Positions 1 to 11,892 of a DNA stretch of 64,000 bases are shown here, piece after piece. The DNA lies in the NCBI GenBank assembly GCA_009760855.2, contig WPIO01000001.1, positions 13,769,001-13,833,000 of the forward strand, read 5' to 3'. The translations under genes and the position numbers were made by a program. How positions within the stretch are numbered: position 1 is the first letter of the stretch; each line of letters begins with the position of its first letter. Under the pieces are notes generated by a model. It searched no databases, was not told the origin of the DNA, and saw nothing but the letters and a program-made list of their open reading frames with translations. The stretch comes from Cristatella mucedo (Eukaryota > Bryozoa > Phylactolaemata > Cristatellidae).

Positions 1-1494
1 AGAACATGCAATTTCAGCCGAGTTAAGTTTTAGATGATGGAAGCTTTGGCAAATGATGGCTCATAGATTGCTCCAGGAGTGCTGTGGCTTCTGGTGATGC
101 AGCAGCGTGTATATGAGTGAACACTTAGTACTGTGCTACGTCTCACCCGTGAGACCTTTGGTTGGATACCTTGGATTGAAGTACTTGTGCATTGCACAAA
201 CTGACAACCTAAACTGCTGTCGAGCCACCACGTCAGATTAAAGCTGCATTATGTCTTAATTTAGTATGAACCAACACTTGTCTGGAATTATAAGTTGTTG
301 ACCGAGCTGCTGCCATAAGGCACCAAACTGTAGGCTTGATGTAGCTAGCGATATTTCCCTATTGAAATTGCTGTTGCTATCATACCCCACGTTTGCTGAT
401 TTGCTGTTTCTATTATACCTCCCCTCTAATTAAGGCTTGATAGATTATTCTTAACCATGCTGGTCCCAATCCAATTGCAATTATCTAAAGGCAAATACAC
501 TGCCAGCTTTGGCCAGCTTAAGCCTTTGTCGTCCCTAGGATAATACTGAGCTCCAGCAGTCATGGCTGATCAGTAATGCTAAATGTGCAAGCAGTTTTGT
601 TGCTGCAATCTTTGATGAGGTTGTGAGAAAAATAGTCAGCTTGGTCCTGTGGCTATGGAAGTCCTTCTGCTCCAGCAACTGACTCTCCTGATGACTCATG
701 GTGCATTCTGTTCTGGACCATTCCAAAAAGGCACACCTGTTGTAGTGCTATCTGCCTGCAAGACTGGCACACAGTGACCCCCAACCCAACAACATTCTTA
801 GTAGTGTGGACCAGTCTAAACTAGCACTATTATGGGGTGGCATTATTTCAGGTGGCACTACGATGGAGGGCATTACTGTGCCTGCCTAGGCTCATATCCT
901 GATGGTGACATATATGTGTTTTTTGGAATGGCACAACACAAATTAAAGATCGTTGCCGGTAACTTGGACTTTGCTCTTTAGTTTCTGGCTATTTGCAGCA
1001 TCGGCACATGAGACACAATGCTACCAAGGCCAGCATGTGACAGTAATCTAAAGTACCCAGAGCCGCTCCCCTAGTCTTGAGAGGTGCATGAGTGTGACTA
1101 ACATGCACTGAACGCCAACCGTGCCACCGGGGAAGCATGGAGGACGGTGGAGCTGCAAGAGATCAGTGTGCAAAGCAACGTGAAAGAATGCACTGGGTAG
1201 TTTCGGGTTTGTTGCTAGTGTTGCACGTATTTATGCTCATTCCTTTGCCTCTTTCGAGATACGTTTACAAGATAAGATTAGATACAAGATACAAAATACT
1301 TACATTGAGTGGCTGCCACTATGTGGTCGATCGGTATGTGGTTCGGCTTTGCCAATTCAACCTCAGCGTTATGCCAATTGCTACTTTCCTGTAGCTGGAA
1401 TTCAGCCTACTCTCCTGTACTCAACCGATACGAAGGAGTTGCCCAGCACTATTACTGACATACTGACTCCTTGGCCCTTTGCTTTCTCTTTTAG
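1..1494. other. Region upstream of the OXNAD1-like exons, no exon assigned
   Basis: The family would need further 5' exons here or beyond the window edge, encoding the flavin-binding half of the protein. I looked for the family's GQW, GxxS and HPPxxWVH-type motifs on the + strand and did not find them. The open frames at 1137-1394 and 1349-1561 are short. The second overlaps the real exon that begins at 1495 but in another frame. No RNA gene or clear mobile element is recognisable. Confidence 0.4.
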
Positions 1495-4400
1495 TGCCGG
1501 CATGGTGCACGAGTTTCATTTCGAATCGGTGGAGACTTTTACTACGATGCTCAAGAGCTAGCCGGATATTCACATCTGCTACTCATAGCCGGAGGTGTGG
1601 GAATTAATCCTCTCTGCTCCATGTTTCGCGAAATTGCCTCTGAGAAAGATGCCGGTCACGGCTCGACACAGCACCTCAAAGTGTCGCTGCTATACAGTGC
1701 CTGCTCGGTGGCTGATTTGCAGTTTACAGTGAGTTGGGTGTCTCCAGGAAGGGAAGGATAGCATCAGCCTGTTTTTGGTGCTAGGACTTGGTCATTGCTG
1801 CTTACCGGTGCATATGGCATCGGTGCTTCTGAAGTATTTTAGCTTTACTATTTTGGTGACCGTCTGCCACAGACTGTCATCAATGAGTTACACGCCTGCA
1901 TGTGTGCTTGTGCGCTCACCAATGAGTAATCAAACTGTCATCAGTATATAGGGGTGTAAATGTTTGTATTTGTACATGTACATGTACGGCTTCCTTCTAT
2001 GTGCTTTGTGCTGCCATCTGCATGTGTATGGGTATGTACAGTATGTGCACCTTCAGTTTCAATGGCTCTCTGGTTTCATTAAGTCTCTTGGTTTCTGAAA
2101 ATCTTAGTGGTGTTTTTGTCTTCTGATTCATATGAGAATGAGCTTGCACTAAGTATATTCTATTGTCTGACAGTGAAGGCCCTTCGTATAGGCCTTGGAT
2201 GTGGTGATTGCAATTTTTAGGGCATCCCCTAAGTTACCTTCCAGTCCTACTCTGTCCCACTTGTTGCCACAACGGTACCCTGCACTGCCTAGTTGTGGTA
2301 CGGTGTCAACTTACCAGTGAGAGATCCTTCCTCTAACATGATTCCAACCTAAGACGTTATGGTCCAGAATCGGCCGCACTAGCCCTTTGGCTGTGAGGCG
2401 GAGAGGGTCCAGAACTCAATTGGCCACCCCGTCTCTTTTGCTGCAATGATTTGATTGTATGTGAGTTCTAGGACTCGCAAGCAGAAGGAGGCTATGCGAG
2501 CATACCGAGGGAGTTATACGCTGAGACAAGAGGCTTGCCTAGCTAGTTAATGGTTATTTTGTTGCTATGATATCGTAGGCTGTTGTGTCAGGCAGCGATG
2601 TCGGTCGGCACGTTTGACTAAGTATTAAATATTTGCCGACATCGTTTAGCATTTAATATGCACATGATATATCCAGTGTATCTGCCGTGTAAGGGCCCCC
2701 AACTTCCATGTAATATCAGTCAATAAGGGACTCTTCCAATCATACAAAGAATAGGCTGGCGTGGGAGGAGTTAGACAACAGCAACCCGACCTTGTGTCTG
2801 CTTCCGTAAGGAATGCATTTGTGCCTCCTGTCCAAGCTTGCAGTGCTGGACTTGCTGTCAAAGGCAAACACTGAGATAAGGCCGGGTAACTTGGCTGTCA
2901 TTGCCTGTAGCACAGTGAATCCCCTATAGCTCTCCTGTACTTCCAGCCAGGCTTGGTTTATCACGTGTTTAAGAGGCTACCATCCCGTGTGAAGGAAACA
3001 GCACCTCTCGATTGGGACTGTGGAGGGAACCGTTTTGATAGTGGCTCTGCACCAACCGGCATTGTCATAGAAGGGGGATTTGGTAGGACCTCAGCCTGTG
3101 GTGTCTGAGATCACAGGTTAAACTCGTGGGGACCACACAACAGATCCTCCCGTTGTTTCTGCTACGAGATTTCTTTACATCACTTGTATAATACAGAGTG
3201 GATTGCTCAACCAGTTAAGGTATACTAGTCATGTAGAGCACCGTGGGGGCAGAGGCCAGCCCGATGCAGATTTGCTGGCTGTGCTTACTTGTTCAGTGTT
3301 CGGTACTACTGCCTTACCTCGGACTGTGGAAGTGCTCTGAAGTTAAGGAGGCCTGTGTACAATTACTTTCAATGCAAAATGTTTGTCATCCTTTGTTTTG
3401 ACTGGCTGGCTTCCACAATGAAGATATGGTTGGTTGTCTCGGCCACAAAGCTGCTCTATGCAGCTGCCCTAATTAATGCCTTGAACGCCTACTCACTACT
3501 TCAACTGCTCTCCTGACTCTGCAATGCTTTCCACTTTCTCTTTGTTGCGGGAGATGAAGTCTGTTGGCTACCGAATGCGTATGGAAAGCCGCTTAGGCTG
3601 TAAGTGCGCTATACAAAACTCTTCTTCGTAACACCCACATAGTCTTTTTGGCTTTGTGGAATTACAGACGGAGACTACATTACATTAGGGGCAATTTAGG
3701 CATGGCTGAGGGCATGGCATGACCCTGGCTGAGCTAGTCCTGGAGCTTGCATCATCGGCAAGCTAGCTATTGCAAGGCATTCTTCTTTGTCTATAAACGT
3801 GAGCTGCCAAGAAAGAAAGCACCCATTAGTTAACAGATTCAGGTCACTTAGCAAGACTAAACAAGGTTACAAATATAGCACATCTGGGGGTGACATCTAA
3901 AGCCCTTCAGAGAAGTTTCAGGGAGGGCTATTTGCCCAGAGGAGGGGTATGGAGCTCAGATGATGAATCACAGACCGTGCACGTGGTGGCTAGACCTTTA
4001 TAAATTCTGAAATGCAATACAGTATTAACAGTTTTTCCCTGCTTTCTTTAAAATTCCAGCACGACTATTCCATAACGTATTGGATGTGTGGCCCGGCAAC
4101 CGATGTAGTTTGATAACAAGTGGTGGAGTATGTTTTCAATGTTTGATGGTTGGAAAGCTTCCATCGTATGGAATGCTTCTCGACTGAGAGTTGATGATTT
4201 ACAACAACCATGTTTATTCTGCACTCGCAGCATAGGCAGTGTAATGCAACGTTATGATATGATGTGTATTGTTTACAGGACGTGTTCGATGAGGCGAGCA
4301 AGAAATTCCCCAGTATGCAGTGCCGCTACTTTGTGACTGGTCAGTCATCAAACAATGCTTCCATCGTTGGGAAATCTATCAGCAGTAAGTTATGGGCTTG

Positions 4401-5457
4401 GCTTTCCAATAAATTTCGCTACTTTGAAGTTCACAATGAATGTTATTTCATTTTTGGCAGCTCAATTTTCAGCCAAATCTCTCACAATGTAAGTTACAAT
4501 GAGCCTACATCTCTGCAAACACTCTCTGAAATAGGCAAGCAGAGGTATTAATAGCTTACCCAGCGGCTTTTGCTATGTATTTCATTCCATTTCAGGTAAG
4601 TATCGTTGTGTCAGGATTGGGGATATAACTCTTGCTCGCGACATGTGGTTGCTTTTCGCTATAGTGTAGGCCTGGTCTTTCGACCTGACTCGGGCCTGTG
4701 GCATCTGATCACGAGTTACAGCTTAAACGCGAGAATGTAGAACCGTCTCAACCCAGCCGGCTCTTTCACCAGTAGTTACTCCCTGTCATTGGTGGTTTCC
4801 GGGCAGAGCTTAGGAGCTAGATCCAGAGCTCCACAGGATAGGGCAGTACCTAATGGAATTTGATCTATGTGGTGCTCCAAAAGCATGACAATCTAATTTT
4901 TCAGGTACCTTATTTCTTCAGTTCTAACGTCTTTTATTATTCTGCCCTCTATAACGATTCAAACCATGCATCTTGCCAAAAGTGTTCTAGTTCATGAGCC
5001 AAACTCCCAAGAAAACATCGGTTCTTTTCAGATCATATAAATCTTGTGAGTTGAAGGATTCTCAGGAACAACTTATATAGGTCGGACAAGGCCTCGTAGC
5101 AATGTTTCAACATACCTGTTTGGTTATGAGTCTACAAAGGGAAATGGGCTACCTAGTCCTCCTGCGACCTGTTATGGTCAAATGAAAATAGTTCCGATGC
5201 GATGTTTTGAGCTGGACAAATAATCTCGGGAGACATGCTTTAATCAAGGATTGTGGTGCCTCGCTGCCGGCAGCTTCCCTCATTTTTCAGGAGGCCGAAT
5301 TAGCATCGATGCGTTGAGTGAGGAGCTACATGGCACCAACCTGAACGGCAGCTGCGCATTCATCTGTGGCCCGCCTTCCATGATAGAAAGCATGGAGAGC
5401 TTTTTAAAAACACTCGGGCTCCCCCAGACTAACGTAAGAAAGGAAAAATGGTGGTGA
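1495..5457 (+). CDS. OXNAD1: OXNAD1-like oxidoreductase NAD-binding domain protein, 3' three exons (partial)
   Basis: Three exons are visible: 1495-1728, 4279-4384 and 5291-5457. The first begins after a TTTTAG acceptor in phase 0. It encodes RIGGDFYYD and then LLLIAGGVGINPLCSM, the NAD(P)-binding loop of ferredoxin-reductase-like proteins. The second starts DVFDEASKKFP and continues the Rossmann core. The third carries GRISIDAL, the CGPPSMIE motif that binds nicotinamide, and ends in EKWW followed by TGA, the terminus I recall for OXNAD1. The junctions join in phase (1728 phase 0; 4384 ends one base into a codon and 5291 supplies two). Family members are predicted mitochondrial oxidoreductases with no settled substrate. 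The FAD-binding N-terminal half was not found, so the gene either starts outside the window or has 5' exons I cannot recognise. A GTAAGA inside the last exon is a possible competing donor, but the conserved EKWW end argues against its use. Confidence 0.85.
3500..3695 (+). repeat. Interspersed repeat family R3, copy 1
   Basis: This stretch, running through the GAAAGCCGCTTAGG segment to a GACTACATTAC-like end, resembles 30895-31075 on the same strand and 40610-40790 on the other. No coding capacity is seen. It lies in the intron between the first two OXNAD1-like exons. The family is unidentified. Confidence 0.5.
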
Positions 5458-6173
5458 CATATCGGATCGACTGCAACTTTGCTGCACTGGCTATGTGGAC
5501 AGAGCTGGCTATCTCGTTGAGCAGCTGATTCTGCCAGTAAATGATTCTACGCCAGTGACTCCAGTGACCAGAAGCCAATGACTAAGCCAAACTACCACGT
5601 AAGCCGTGCACTATCGAGTTCGGTCGTCTGGAACACGTTCGATCAAATTGGCCTCCATGGAGCATCCAGTCGACTGTTAGGGTGCGCCCTGGGGCTTCCT
5701 TGGCTGAAGCCTGCATTCTCACGTGACTTCTTAGGGACTGGTCTGGTGTGTTGTTGAAGAGACAAGATTCTCTAGGAGTACAGCTTTAGAGCACCTGCAG
5801 TGTGATTATAAATTATTGCAAGATCATCCATCGTGACCTCATGCACAAAAGAGCAAGCTGTGCTGCTGCACGTGACTGTACATGTACGCGTACGTGACCG
5901 GTCGTGACTGGTAAGTCTCAATACCATTGTGAACTTCTTTGTGGCCGGCCACTGTAAAAGTATGGTACGGCATGCGTGTGAAAATGGTGACATCGCAAAC
6001 CTCATATGTCGCCCATTTTCTTTGTCTGAACAGCCAGCAAATGTGCAGGTATGCAGAGCCAAATAAATGCAGGTATTTTTTCTAGAATAGTTTGCATGTT
6101 TCGAGCATATGCCCAAAAAACCATGTTTCGAGCATATGCCCAACAGACAGACAGTCAGACACACAGACAGGCG

Positions 6174-6238
<65 letters not shown>

Positions 6239-6603
6239 CACACACACACACGGATTATTATGCACGTATACGTGGCGATGTGAGTGTTTGGAGACACGAG
6301 GCAACTATTCTGCTGCTTTGCGTGAACAGGTATTCCTGCACAAGGATTTTTAACTTTTGCTGTACAAAATAGCTAATGCCGTGCTTCCCTTGGCAGGTTG
6401 TATGACAGTTGTTTCTCATGGTTTGAATGAACTGTAATTGCAGCTTGGTTTAAGAGAACATCAACTGCAGCTTGGTTTGAGTGAACCCAGAACACTGCCC
6501 TAGCGTTTCTTTGCCATGGTATGAAGCATGCTGGGCTTCAAGCATCAGGTTATGGCTGGCAAGTGCCACTTAAGGCGGTTTTGCAAAGTTTCCTTGTTTT
6601 CTT
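5458..6603. repeat. OXNAD1-like downstream region with a CA microsatellite
   Basis: An almost pure (AC)n tract runs from about 6176 to 6252. The long threonine/histidine and cysteine/valine frames across it are artefacts of the repeat. Just before it, a 20-base unit containing GTTTCGAGCATATGCCCAA occurs twice in tandem near 6097-6141. An AATAAA near 6062 is a possible distant poly(A) signal for the upstream gene. Nothing else is recognised. Confidence 0.7.
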
Positions 6604-7458
6604 TTGTTATCTCCTGTTGAATCTGCACGAAATCTAGGTGTCATGTTCCAAAGTGACCTTTCGTTAGACGACCACATCAGCTCCACAGTCAAATCTGCTT
6701 ATTTTCAGCTACATAGCATTGCTAAAATTCGAGCTTGTTTAGGCAAGGATACCACATCTAAGTTGGTCCATGCATTTGTGACATCCGTCTTGACTTGTGT
6801 AACTCACTGCTTGCTGGCCTGCCGGCATGTGCAATCAGGTGCTTACAGCTGGTGCAAAACTCTGCAGCTAGGCTTGTCTGAGGTGAGCCTAGCAGTTGCC
6901 ACATCACACCACATCTCGTCAACCTACACTTGCTACCAGTCAAGCAACGGATCGACTTCAAGGTTTTTTCACCCACCTTTAGGACCCTTCATTCTTTGGC
7001 TGCAGCCTACCTATCAGATCTACTCCCCACCAGGCTAAGCATCATGCCACCTGGTTTTCGGAATCTGTTTACCTATACCTCGTACAAACCTTAAATCCTT
7101 TGGAGACCGTGTCTTTAGTTCTAATGCTTTCAAAGCCTGGAACTCACTCCCAACTTCCGTCACGACGTCCCCTGGTTTGACCACATTAAAAAAAAGAAAT
7201 TGAAAACGCACATATTTATGACAGCATTTAGTGGGTCCCTGTGATTCGTTCTTTATGTGTTTATGCATGCTGACACTGCATGATCACACTTGCATGCTGA
7301 CCCTGTGCATGTCACCCCTAACCATGTTATTAATGCTGTTTATCAAGCATGAAACCACTTACCATTCGATCGTGTTTCCTTTGCAGCAAATGTAACGTTC
7401 CTAGGAAGAGATTGAGTTCTCTGAGGGCTCTTTGTCAAGTGTATTATTATTATTAGGA
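6604..7458 (+). mobile_element. 5'-truncated CR1/L2-type LINE
   Basis: The + strand reads as the C-terminal end of a LINE reverse-transcriptase [23 protein letters not shown], then [20 protein letters not shown], then the KLVHAFVTS block. Frameshifts follow. The copy ends in the family 3' tail, with its CCTAGGAAGAGATTGAGTTCTC stem-loop region and (ATT)n. It is a dead copy. The same segment recurs at least eight times in the window. Confidence 0.85.
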
Positions 7459-9200
7459 GAGCAGTTAAGTTAGTTCGCACCATGGAAGTAGCAGCTCAGG
7501 ACGGCCGGAAAAAATGTGCCACAGTCTGCAGTAGAGGACTAGATGTCGTCGCCAAAGTTGAGTTGCGGAAGTGAGTTCCGAAGTCTAGGACCTTCATAGC
7601 CAAAGTGTAGGAATGGAATAGCTAATTTATTGACCACAGAGGACCTGACGGCACGTGAAGGCTGAAGCTGGTGCTTCCGATCCTTTGCTATAAAAGTTTA
7701 GTACTTTCTCACTTTTAGTAATTTCTAACTCGTGATCTTGTTCAAATGAAATATAATTTTCATTTACGAAATGCATGTTGTCATTCGCATTTATATTTGA
7801 TCGGGCTCCCTTCCCATTAGTCATTGCCCGCATGCGACTCAGCAGGGACTTCCACTTCTGGAATGGGAATAAATATACACGGACACATATGGTGCATTAA
7901 AAATTATATTGGTTGATGGCCAATAATATAAATGACTGCAGCATGTTCGCTCTCCAGCATATGTAAAGTAACTTAAATGAGATTTAATTTTCTTTGGGTG
8001 CTGTACACATATTTTCTTGGTATTATTACTCGACAAAGGGTGGAAGTAGTTGATTGGAGCTGTGGTCTCCATTCTTCTAATTGTTGCAGTAGCAAACCAT
8101 CATTTAGTGTTCCCATCTGGGCGTCCTTATTTACAAAGGCCTGACTTAATACACTTAATGCAATGGCTAGCTCATGGCCTAGCTAGCTTGTTCTGGGTGG
8201 ACAAGTCGCAGCTAGATTACTCTTTAAAAATAAACTAATAATAACAGACCTCTAGTATAGCACCGTAAGAGAATTAATCTACATGCAGGGGGTTTATAAC
8301 ACGGTGCAAGAGAATCGACATTCCTTAGCACTCTCTTGCATAGTACTTGCAGTGTCCTGCCACCCCTATGTTCCTACGTAGCCGAGCAGCTAAGCAGTAT
8401 CATCATTCTCATACCCCTCCAGCAATAAACTCATTATATGAAGGCCGTTGGCGAGACACACTGTTATTGTGGAGGTCCTACACAGTGGGAACTCACGCCC
8501 ACGATTTACATGCACTTAGCAAGATGTTTTCTCACGCTACCGATTTGTTCACTTACTTTCCAGTAAGCCTTCTGTGTACTGCTGCTGCTTCCGTGCTACT
8601 TCAACTGTATTCGCAATTCAGCTACATTTTTTCAGCTTAATGAGATAAAGACAGTCGGCCACTAAGGGAACACAAAGAGCCAAGATTTCGCTACAGAAAA
8701 TTCCAGCATTACACCAACGCTTGGTTCTCGTGGTTTTGGGAAGTTATGAAATACAGTCACAAATGGAAGTGTGTATACTGGCCAATATGCTAGTACACAC
8801 ACCGGTGAATACGAATTGGTTTGTGAAGTTTCTCGAAACTGATGTTATAGATGCCTCACGTGCAAATAACAACTAAGAAATACCCTGTACTTCCACACTA
8901 AAATTAAGCCAAAATGTATTGGAATTTATGACTCATACTAGGTAAAAACCGAAAAAATGTGACCGCTCTGTCCAAATAATTACGGTAAGGCCAACACTTG
9001 AATAACTCTGTGACTACCTGTAGTACCGTAAGTGAACTTCATGGACGTGCACGAAGTCCATGCAACAATGCAGTTCGGTTAGTCTTAATTTTATAAGGAA
9101 GAGCAGCCAATGCTGTTGTTCATAGTATTATTTGTCAGTTTCCACATCTCAACCACTGCTACAAGCCTTGGTTGCACGGTGCTCTATTTTCTAAATACAG
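7459..9200. other. Intergenic stretch, no gene recognised
   Basis: No conserved exon, RNA gene or complete repeat is recognised. Open frames at 8050-8238 and 8347-8640 lack supporting motifs. Confidence 0.4.
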
Positions 9201-9378
9201 GCCGGCCATTATGTCTGCCATGGGGCTGAGACTGGAAAATTTGGCCTCGGATGAGGGCATGATCCTTGATCCTCGGGATTGGCAGTCCAGAGCTTACAGA
9301 TTGAATTATAAAGAGTACAACCAGCTCCACGAGTCAGCACAAGGCTTTAAAGGCATACGGGTCTTTAGTCAAGTATGA
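9201..9378 (+). CDS. Possible orphan coding exon, unidentified
   Basis: A good acceptor (TTTTCTAAATACAG) precedes an open frame that starts PAIMSAMGLRLENLASDEG, continues through DPRDWQSRAYRLNYKEYNQ and stops at TGA. A GTATGA three bases before the stop could instead be a donor. The pattern GLRLENL..DE...RAYRL is loosely reminiscent of complex III subunit UQCRB/QCR7, where a GL-(R/K)-x-(D/E)-(D/N)-L block precedes an RAYR-like helix. The match is weak, and no flanking exons were found. It could be chance. Confidence 0.3.
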
Positions 9379-9514
9379 AACGACCCCATTTTGCCCAATG
9401 AACCTGGCACTGACAAGTGACGAAGAATAGCATCTTCATTTGGAATGTAATGCGAAACATACATACCGTTGTTACCCCATATGTTGTCCTCTACGATAAA
9501 TAATAAGCTTATTC

Positions 9515-9668
9515 TACAGCCTCATTTGTATAGAGGCAGAAGAGCTTTACCGGCTATCACCACCTCACCTCTTGAAGTGGGCAATAAAGGATCGACCATT
9601 GCTGGACTCGAACCCACCTGCGCCGTGAAGCGCAAGCACCTTACCTCTGGGCTAATACACTTAGCAAT
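9515..9668 (-). mobile_element. SINE1 copy (tRNA-derived)
   Basis: On the - strand it has a B-box-like GGGTTCGAGTCC and the family body (cgatcctttattgcc...), and it ends in the AGGCTGTT-type 3' end. It is degenerate. Confidence 0.7.
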
Positions 9669-9937
9669 AGAATCGGCATTTCATTGCCATCACACAAGCA
9701 TACAAACATACAAAACACACCCGCCTAATTATTAAGCATTCTGTACAACAGAAACTGGTTGCTCCTCTGATAATATCATCGATCAAAATTGGTATCACGT
9801 GCCATACTTATGTAAGTAAAACAAAGTATGTTTCAAAACTCTGAACAGTATCAAAGGCAAGAATCAGATTACGATTTAATGTCAAAAATGAAATGTACTT
9901 CAAGTTCTTGCAGTAACCAGAATTACTTTTAGCAGGC

Positions 9938-9943
9938 TTTATT
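9938..9943 (-). terminator. Poly(A) signal overlapping the MRPL37 stop codon
   Basis: On the - strand the coding frame ends AGT ATA TGA and is followed directly by ATAAAG. The AATAAA hexamer therefore starts with the last base of the stop codon, which predicts a very short 3' UTR. Confidence 0.6.
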
Positions 9944-11220
9944 CATATACTCGCGCCACTAGAGAAGATGGCAAGCAAATTTCGGAAAACCGCTGGATTG
10001 TAATTTTCGTACCTTGTGTTCCTCAACATCGCTCTCTTAGGTACTAGTTTTTCGAACAGCTTCTGTGGCTTGTCAATCCACACAAGATTTTTAATACCCG
10101 TGGGAGACGAGAAATCCATCGTGTTAAGCTGGAAGCATATGCTGTTGAACTGTATGCCATCCGTGCGCACACAATGGACAGCAACCGGCTGCGGCAGACG
10201 ACCCTGCATATCATTGCCATATCGGGCCTTTGCAGCGGCTACACAATAACCAAAGGCCCCGATTATAGCGTTGGCATCACGCTGATCATCAGACCAATCA
10301 TTGTCGTGCAAGATTACAGCCGTGTGTACATGAGGATGCGAATAAATCTTGCCACTCAGCGGTGTCGTGATGACGTCGTCCTGCCTACCGGCAGACGGTG
10401 CTTTCTCGAGATCAAGTGTAGGAAACACGGGGAAGAGGTCGGGCAGATTGTGCTTCGATGTGGAATTAATGAGCAATTCATCACCGACGAAAGGAGGAGT
10501 GGCAGTGCTACCCATTATGGCCCACTTGCTTGTTCCAGTGATTTGTATGGTGCTCCTTTCAAAAACATAGCTGGTGGTGAGATGGTGGTCTTCGACCAAC
10601 TTACGCGATAGCAGCATACGATCGCCAGCGGTCGCACCACCAGCCATGAAGCACAGTCGCAGCAGGTTGCCAACGAGCAGCTCCATCGATCGCTTGGCGG
10701 GGATGCCGGATTCCGCCTTGAACTCCCAGACAGAAAGGTCTTCCGGTTTTGGTCTACGAGGCAGCGTTACCGACGTCGGGTCCCACAAGTTGGCCTGAAA
10801 TATACAGCGCTGTACGGCAACGTCCTGGCCGAGGACATCGTCGGGCAGTGACAGCCTGCCCAGCTTTTCCAACACAGGCTGAGGCAGGCCGTCGCGCTTC
10901 ATCACCATGCTCTTCGTGAGCACTTCGGCCTGCTTCACGCCCTCCCATAGGCGAGTGCTCGCCGAGTGCACGTACAACTGCTGCCCTTCGCAGCCAGCTT
11001 GCTCGGCGGCTGGCTCAGGCGGGTAGCGCGGGTCGTTGGGCACCGGTGGCTGCCAGGCGGGTGGAGGCGGCTCCTTAGTTGGATCGTGTATTGTGACATT
11101 CTTGTTCAGAAGGACTTTAGGTACGACAAGTTCTGGCTCAATGTACTTGCTCTTGGCCTCCCATAGCTTCTTAAACCAGAAGCCCTTGTGGACTTTGCAA
11201 AGAGCAGCAGTCACCTTCAT
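9943..11220 (-). CDS. MRPL37: Mitochondrial large-subunit ribosomal protein mL37, single exon
   Basis: An uninterrupted 425-residue frame matches the MRPL37 family along its length. Near the N-terminus is a basic segment, KGFWFKKLWEAK, a plausible mitochondrial presequence. Then come LWEGVKQAEVLTKSMV (about residue 115), the ARYGND block and QPVAVHCVRTDGIQF (about 335-355). FQLNTMDF and GIKNLVWID follow near the C-terminus. Family members are structural proteins of the mitochondrial 39S subunit, related to mS30, and human MRPL37 is about 423 residues. I chose the ATG at 11220 (purine at -3) because its length fits the family. The frame is open upstream to about 11301 but has no ATG there. A lack of introns over 1.3 kb is unusual beside its intron-rich neighbours. 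Confidence 0.92.
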   Translation of the reverse strand: MKVTAALCKVHKGFWFKKLWEAKSKYIEPELVVPKVLLNKNVTIHDPTKEPPPPAWQPPVPNDPRYPPEPAAEQAGCEGQQLYVHSASTRLWEGVKQAEVLTKSMVMKRDGLPQPVLEKLGRLSLPDDVLGQDVAVQRCIFQANLWDPTSVTLPRRPKPEDLSVWEFKAESGIPAKRSMELLVGNLLRLCFMAGGATAGDRMLLSRKLVEDHHLTTSYVFERSTIQITGTSKWAIMGSTATPPFVGDELLINSTSKHNLPDLFPVFPTLDLEKAPSAGRQDDVITTPLSGKIYSHPHVHTAVILHDNDWSDDQRDANAIIGAFGYCVAAAKARYGNDMQGRLPQPVAVHCVRTDGIQFNSICFQLNTMDFSSPTGIKNLVWIDKPQKLFEKLVPKRAMLRNTRYENYNPAVFRNLLAIFSSGASI

Positions 11221-11405
11221 TCCATAAGCTACAGCAGAGTGAAGGATCAAGTGCCAAGCACAGGCAGACTCAGCAAAGACGACAGCGAAGGGTAGCCTCA
11301 CAGTCAGCTAAACAGTCGAGAGGCACAAGAGACAGGACAAAGTGTTAGATCTGGAGGGAATGGCATTAATACCTAGCAGGCAATAAACAAGCACTTGACA
11401 CCTAC

Positions 11406-11455
11406 TGTTCATCACTGTCACCCTCCAGCTCTTCTAATCTGGGAAGTCGGGCCAT
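11406..11455 (-). CDS. Possible first coding exon of an unidentified gene
   Basis: On the - strand an ATG in good context (A at -3, G at +4) opens MARLPRLEELEGDSDE and reaches a GTAGGT donor after two bases of the next codon. It lies 235 bp upstream of the MRPL37 start on the same strand. It cannot splice in frame to the acceptor at about 11310, because that meets TGA at once. It may be the 5' exon of a gene that has MRPL37 in its intron, or chance. Confidence 0.3.
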
Positions 11456-11524
11456 GGTTCTCGGAGCAGCTCTTCTTTGTCCCTTAGCAAACTATATCAC
11501 CTCAGCAGCAGCTAAAGCTATGTG

Positions 11525-11569
11525 CACCACACACACGCACGCACGCGCACACGCACACACACGCACATT
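11525..11569. repeat. CA/CG-rich microsatellite
   Basis: An interrupted (CA)n/(CGCA)n tract. Open frames through it are low-complexity artefacts. Confidence 0.8.
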
Positions 11570-11757
11570 ATCACATTATTTCCACACAATACCGGAGATG
11601 CACTCTGCTCTACAAATATTGGCCTACGTAGGTGACCCTGAGTTTCTTTGTTTGCTTTTCCACCCTTGTTTTAGCTTGATACTTGGGTGCTTTTACATGC
11701 TTATCTAAGCACTATACCGTGCAATTCTATAACACTTGGTTATTAATTATCTTGCAG

Positions 11758-11838
11758 AGTTGTTACGGGCCTGGATCAAGATTGAGTTCTCTTATAGTGT
11801 TATACAAATGACCTATTATATTATTATTATTAAGTGGG
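11758..11838 (+). mobile_element. LINE/SINE2 3'-tail fragment
   Basis: It contains AAGATTGAGTTCTCTTATAG, then a degraded downstream stem arm and an ATT-rich run. This is the family tail without its body. Confidence 0.6.
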
Positions 11839-11892
11839 CTTTTAAAGTCATATCTAAATTCTTTCAGGAAAACCAAATAAAAATATAAAAAT

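Noticed and set aside
6051-6372. Several frames of His/Thr or Cys/Val repeats on both strands
   Set aside because: They are translations of an (AC)n microsatellite.
10016-10948. Frames on the + strand across the MRPL37 locus (and a - strand frame at 10754)
   Set aside because: They are out-of-frame shadows of the 425-codon MRPL37 CDS.
11221-11301. 27-codon upstream extension of MRPL37
   Set aside because: It opens with GTG, has no ATG, and the ATG at 11220 already gives the family length.
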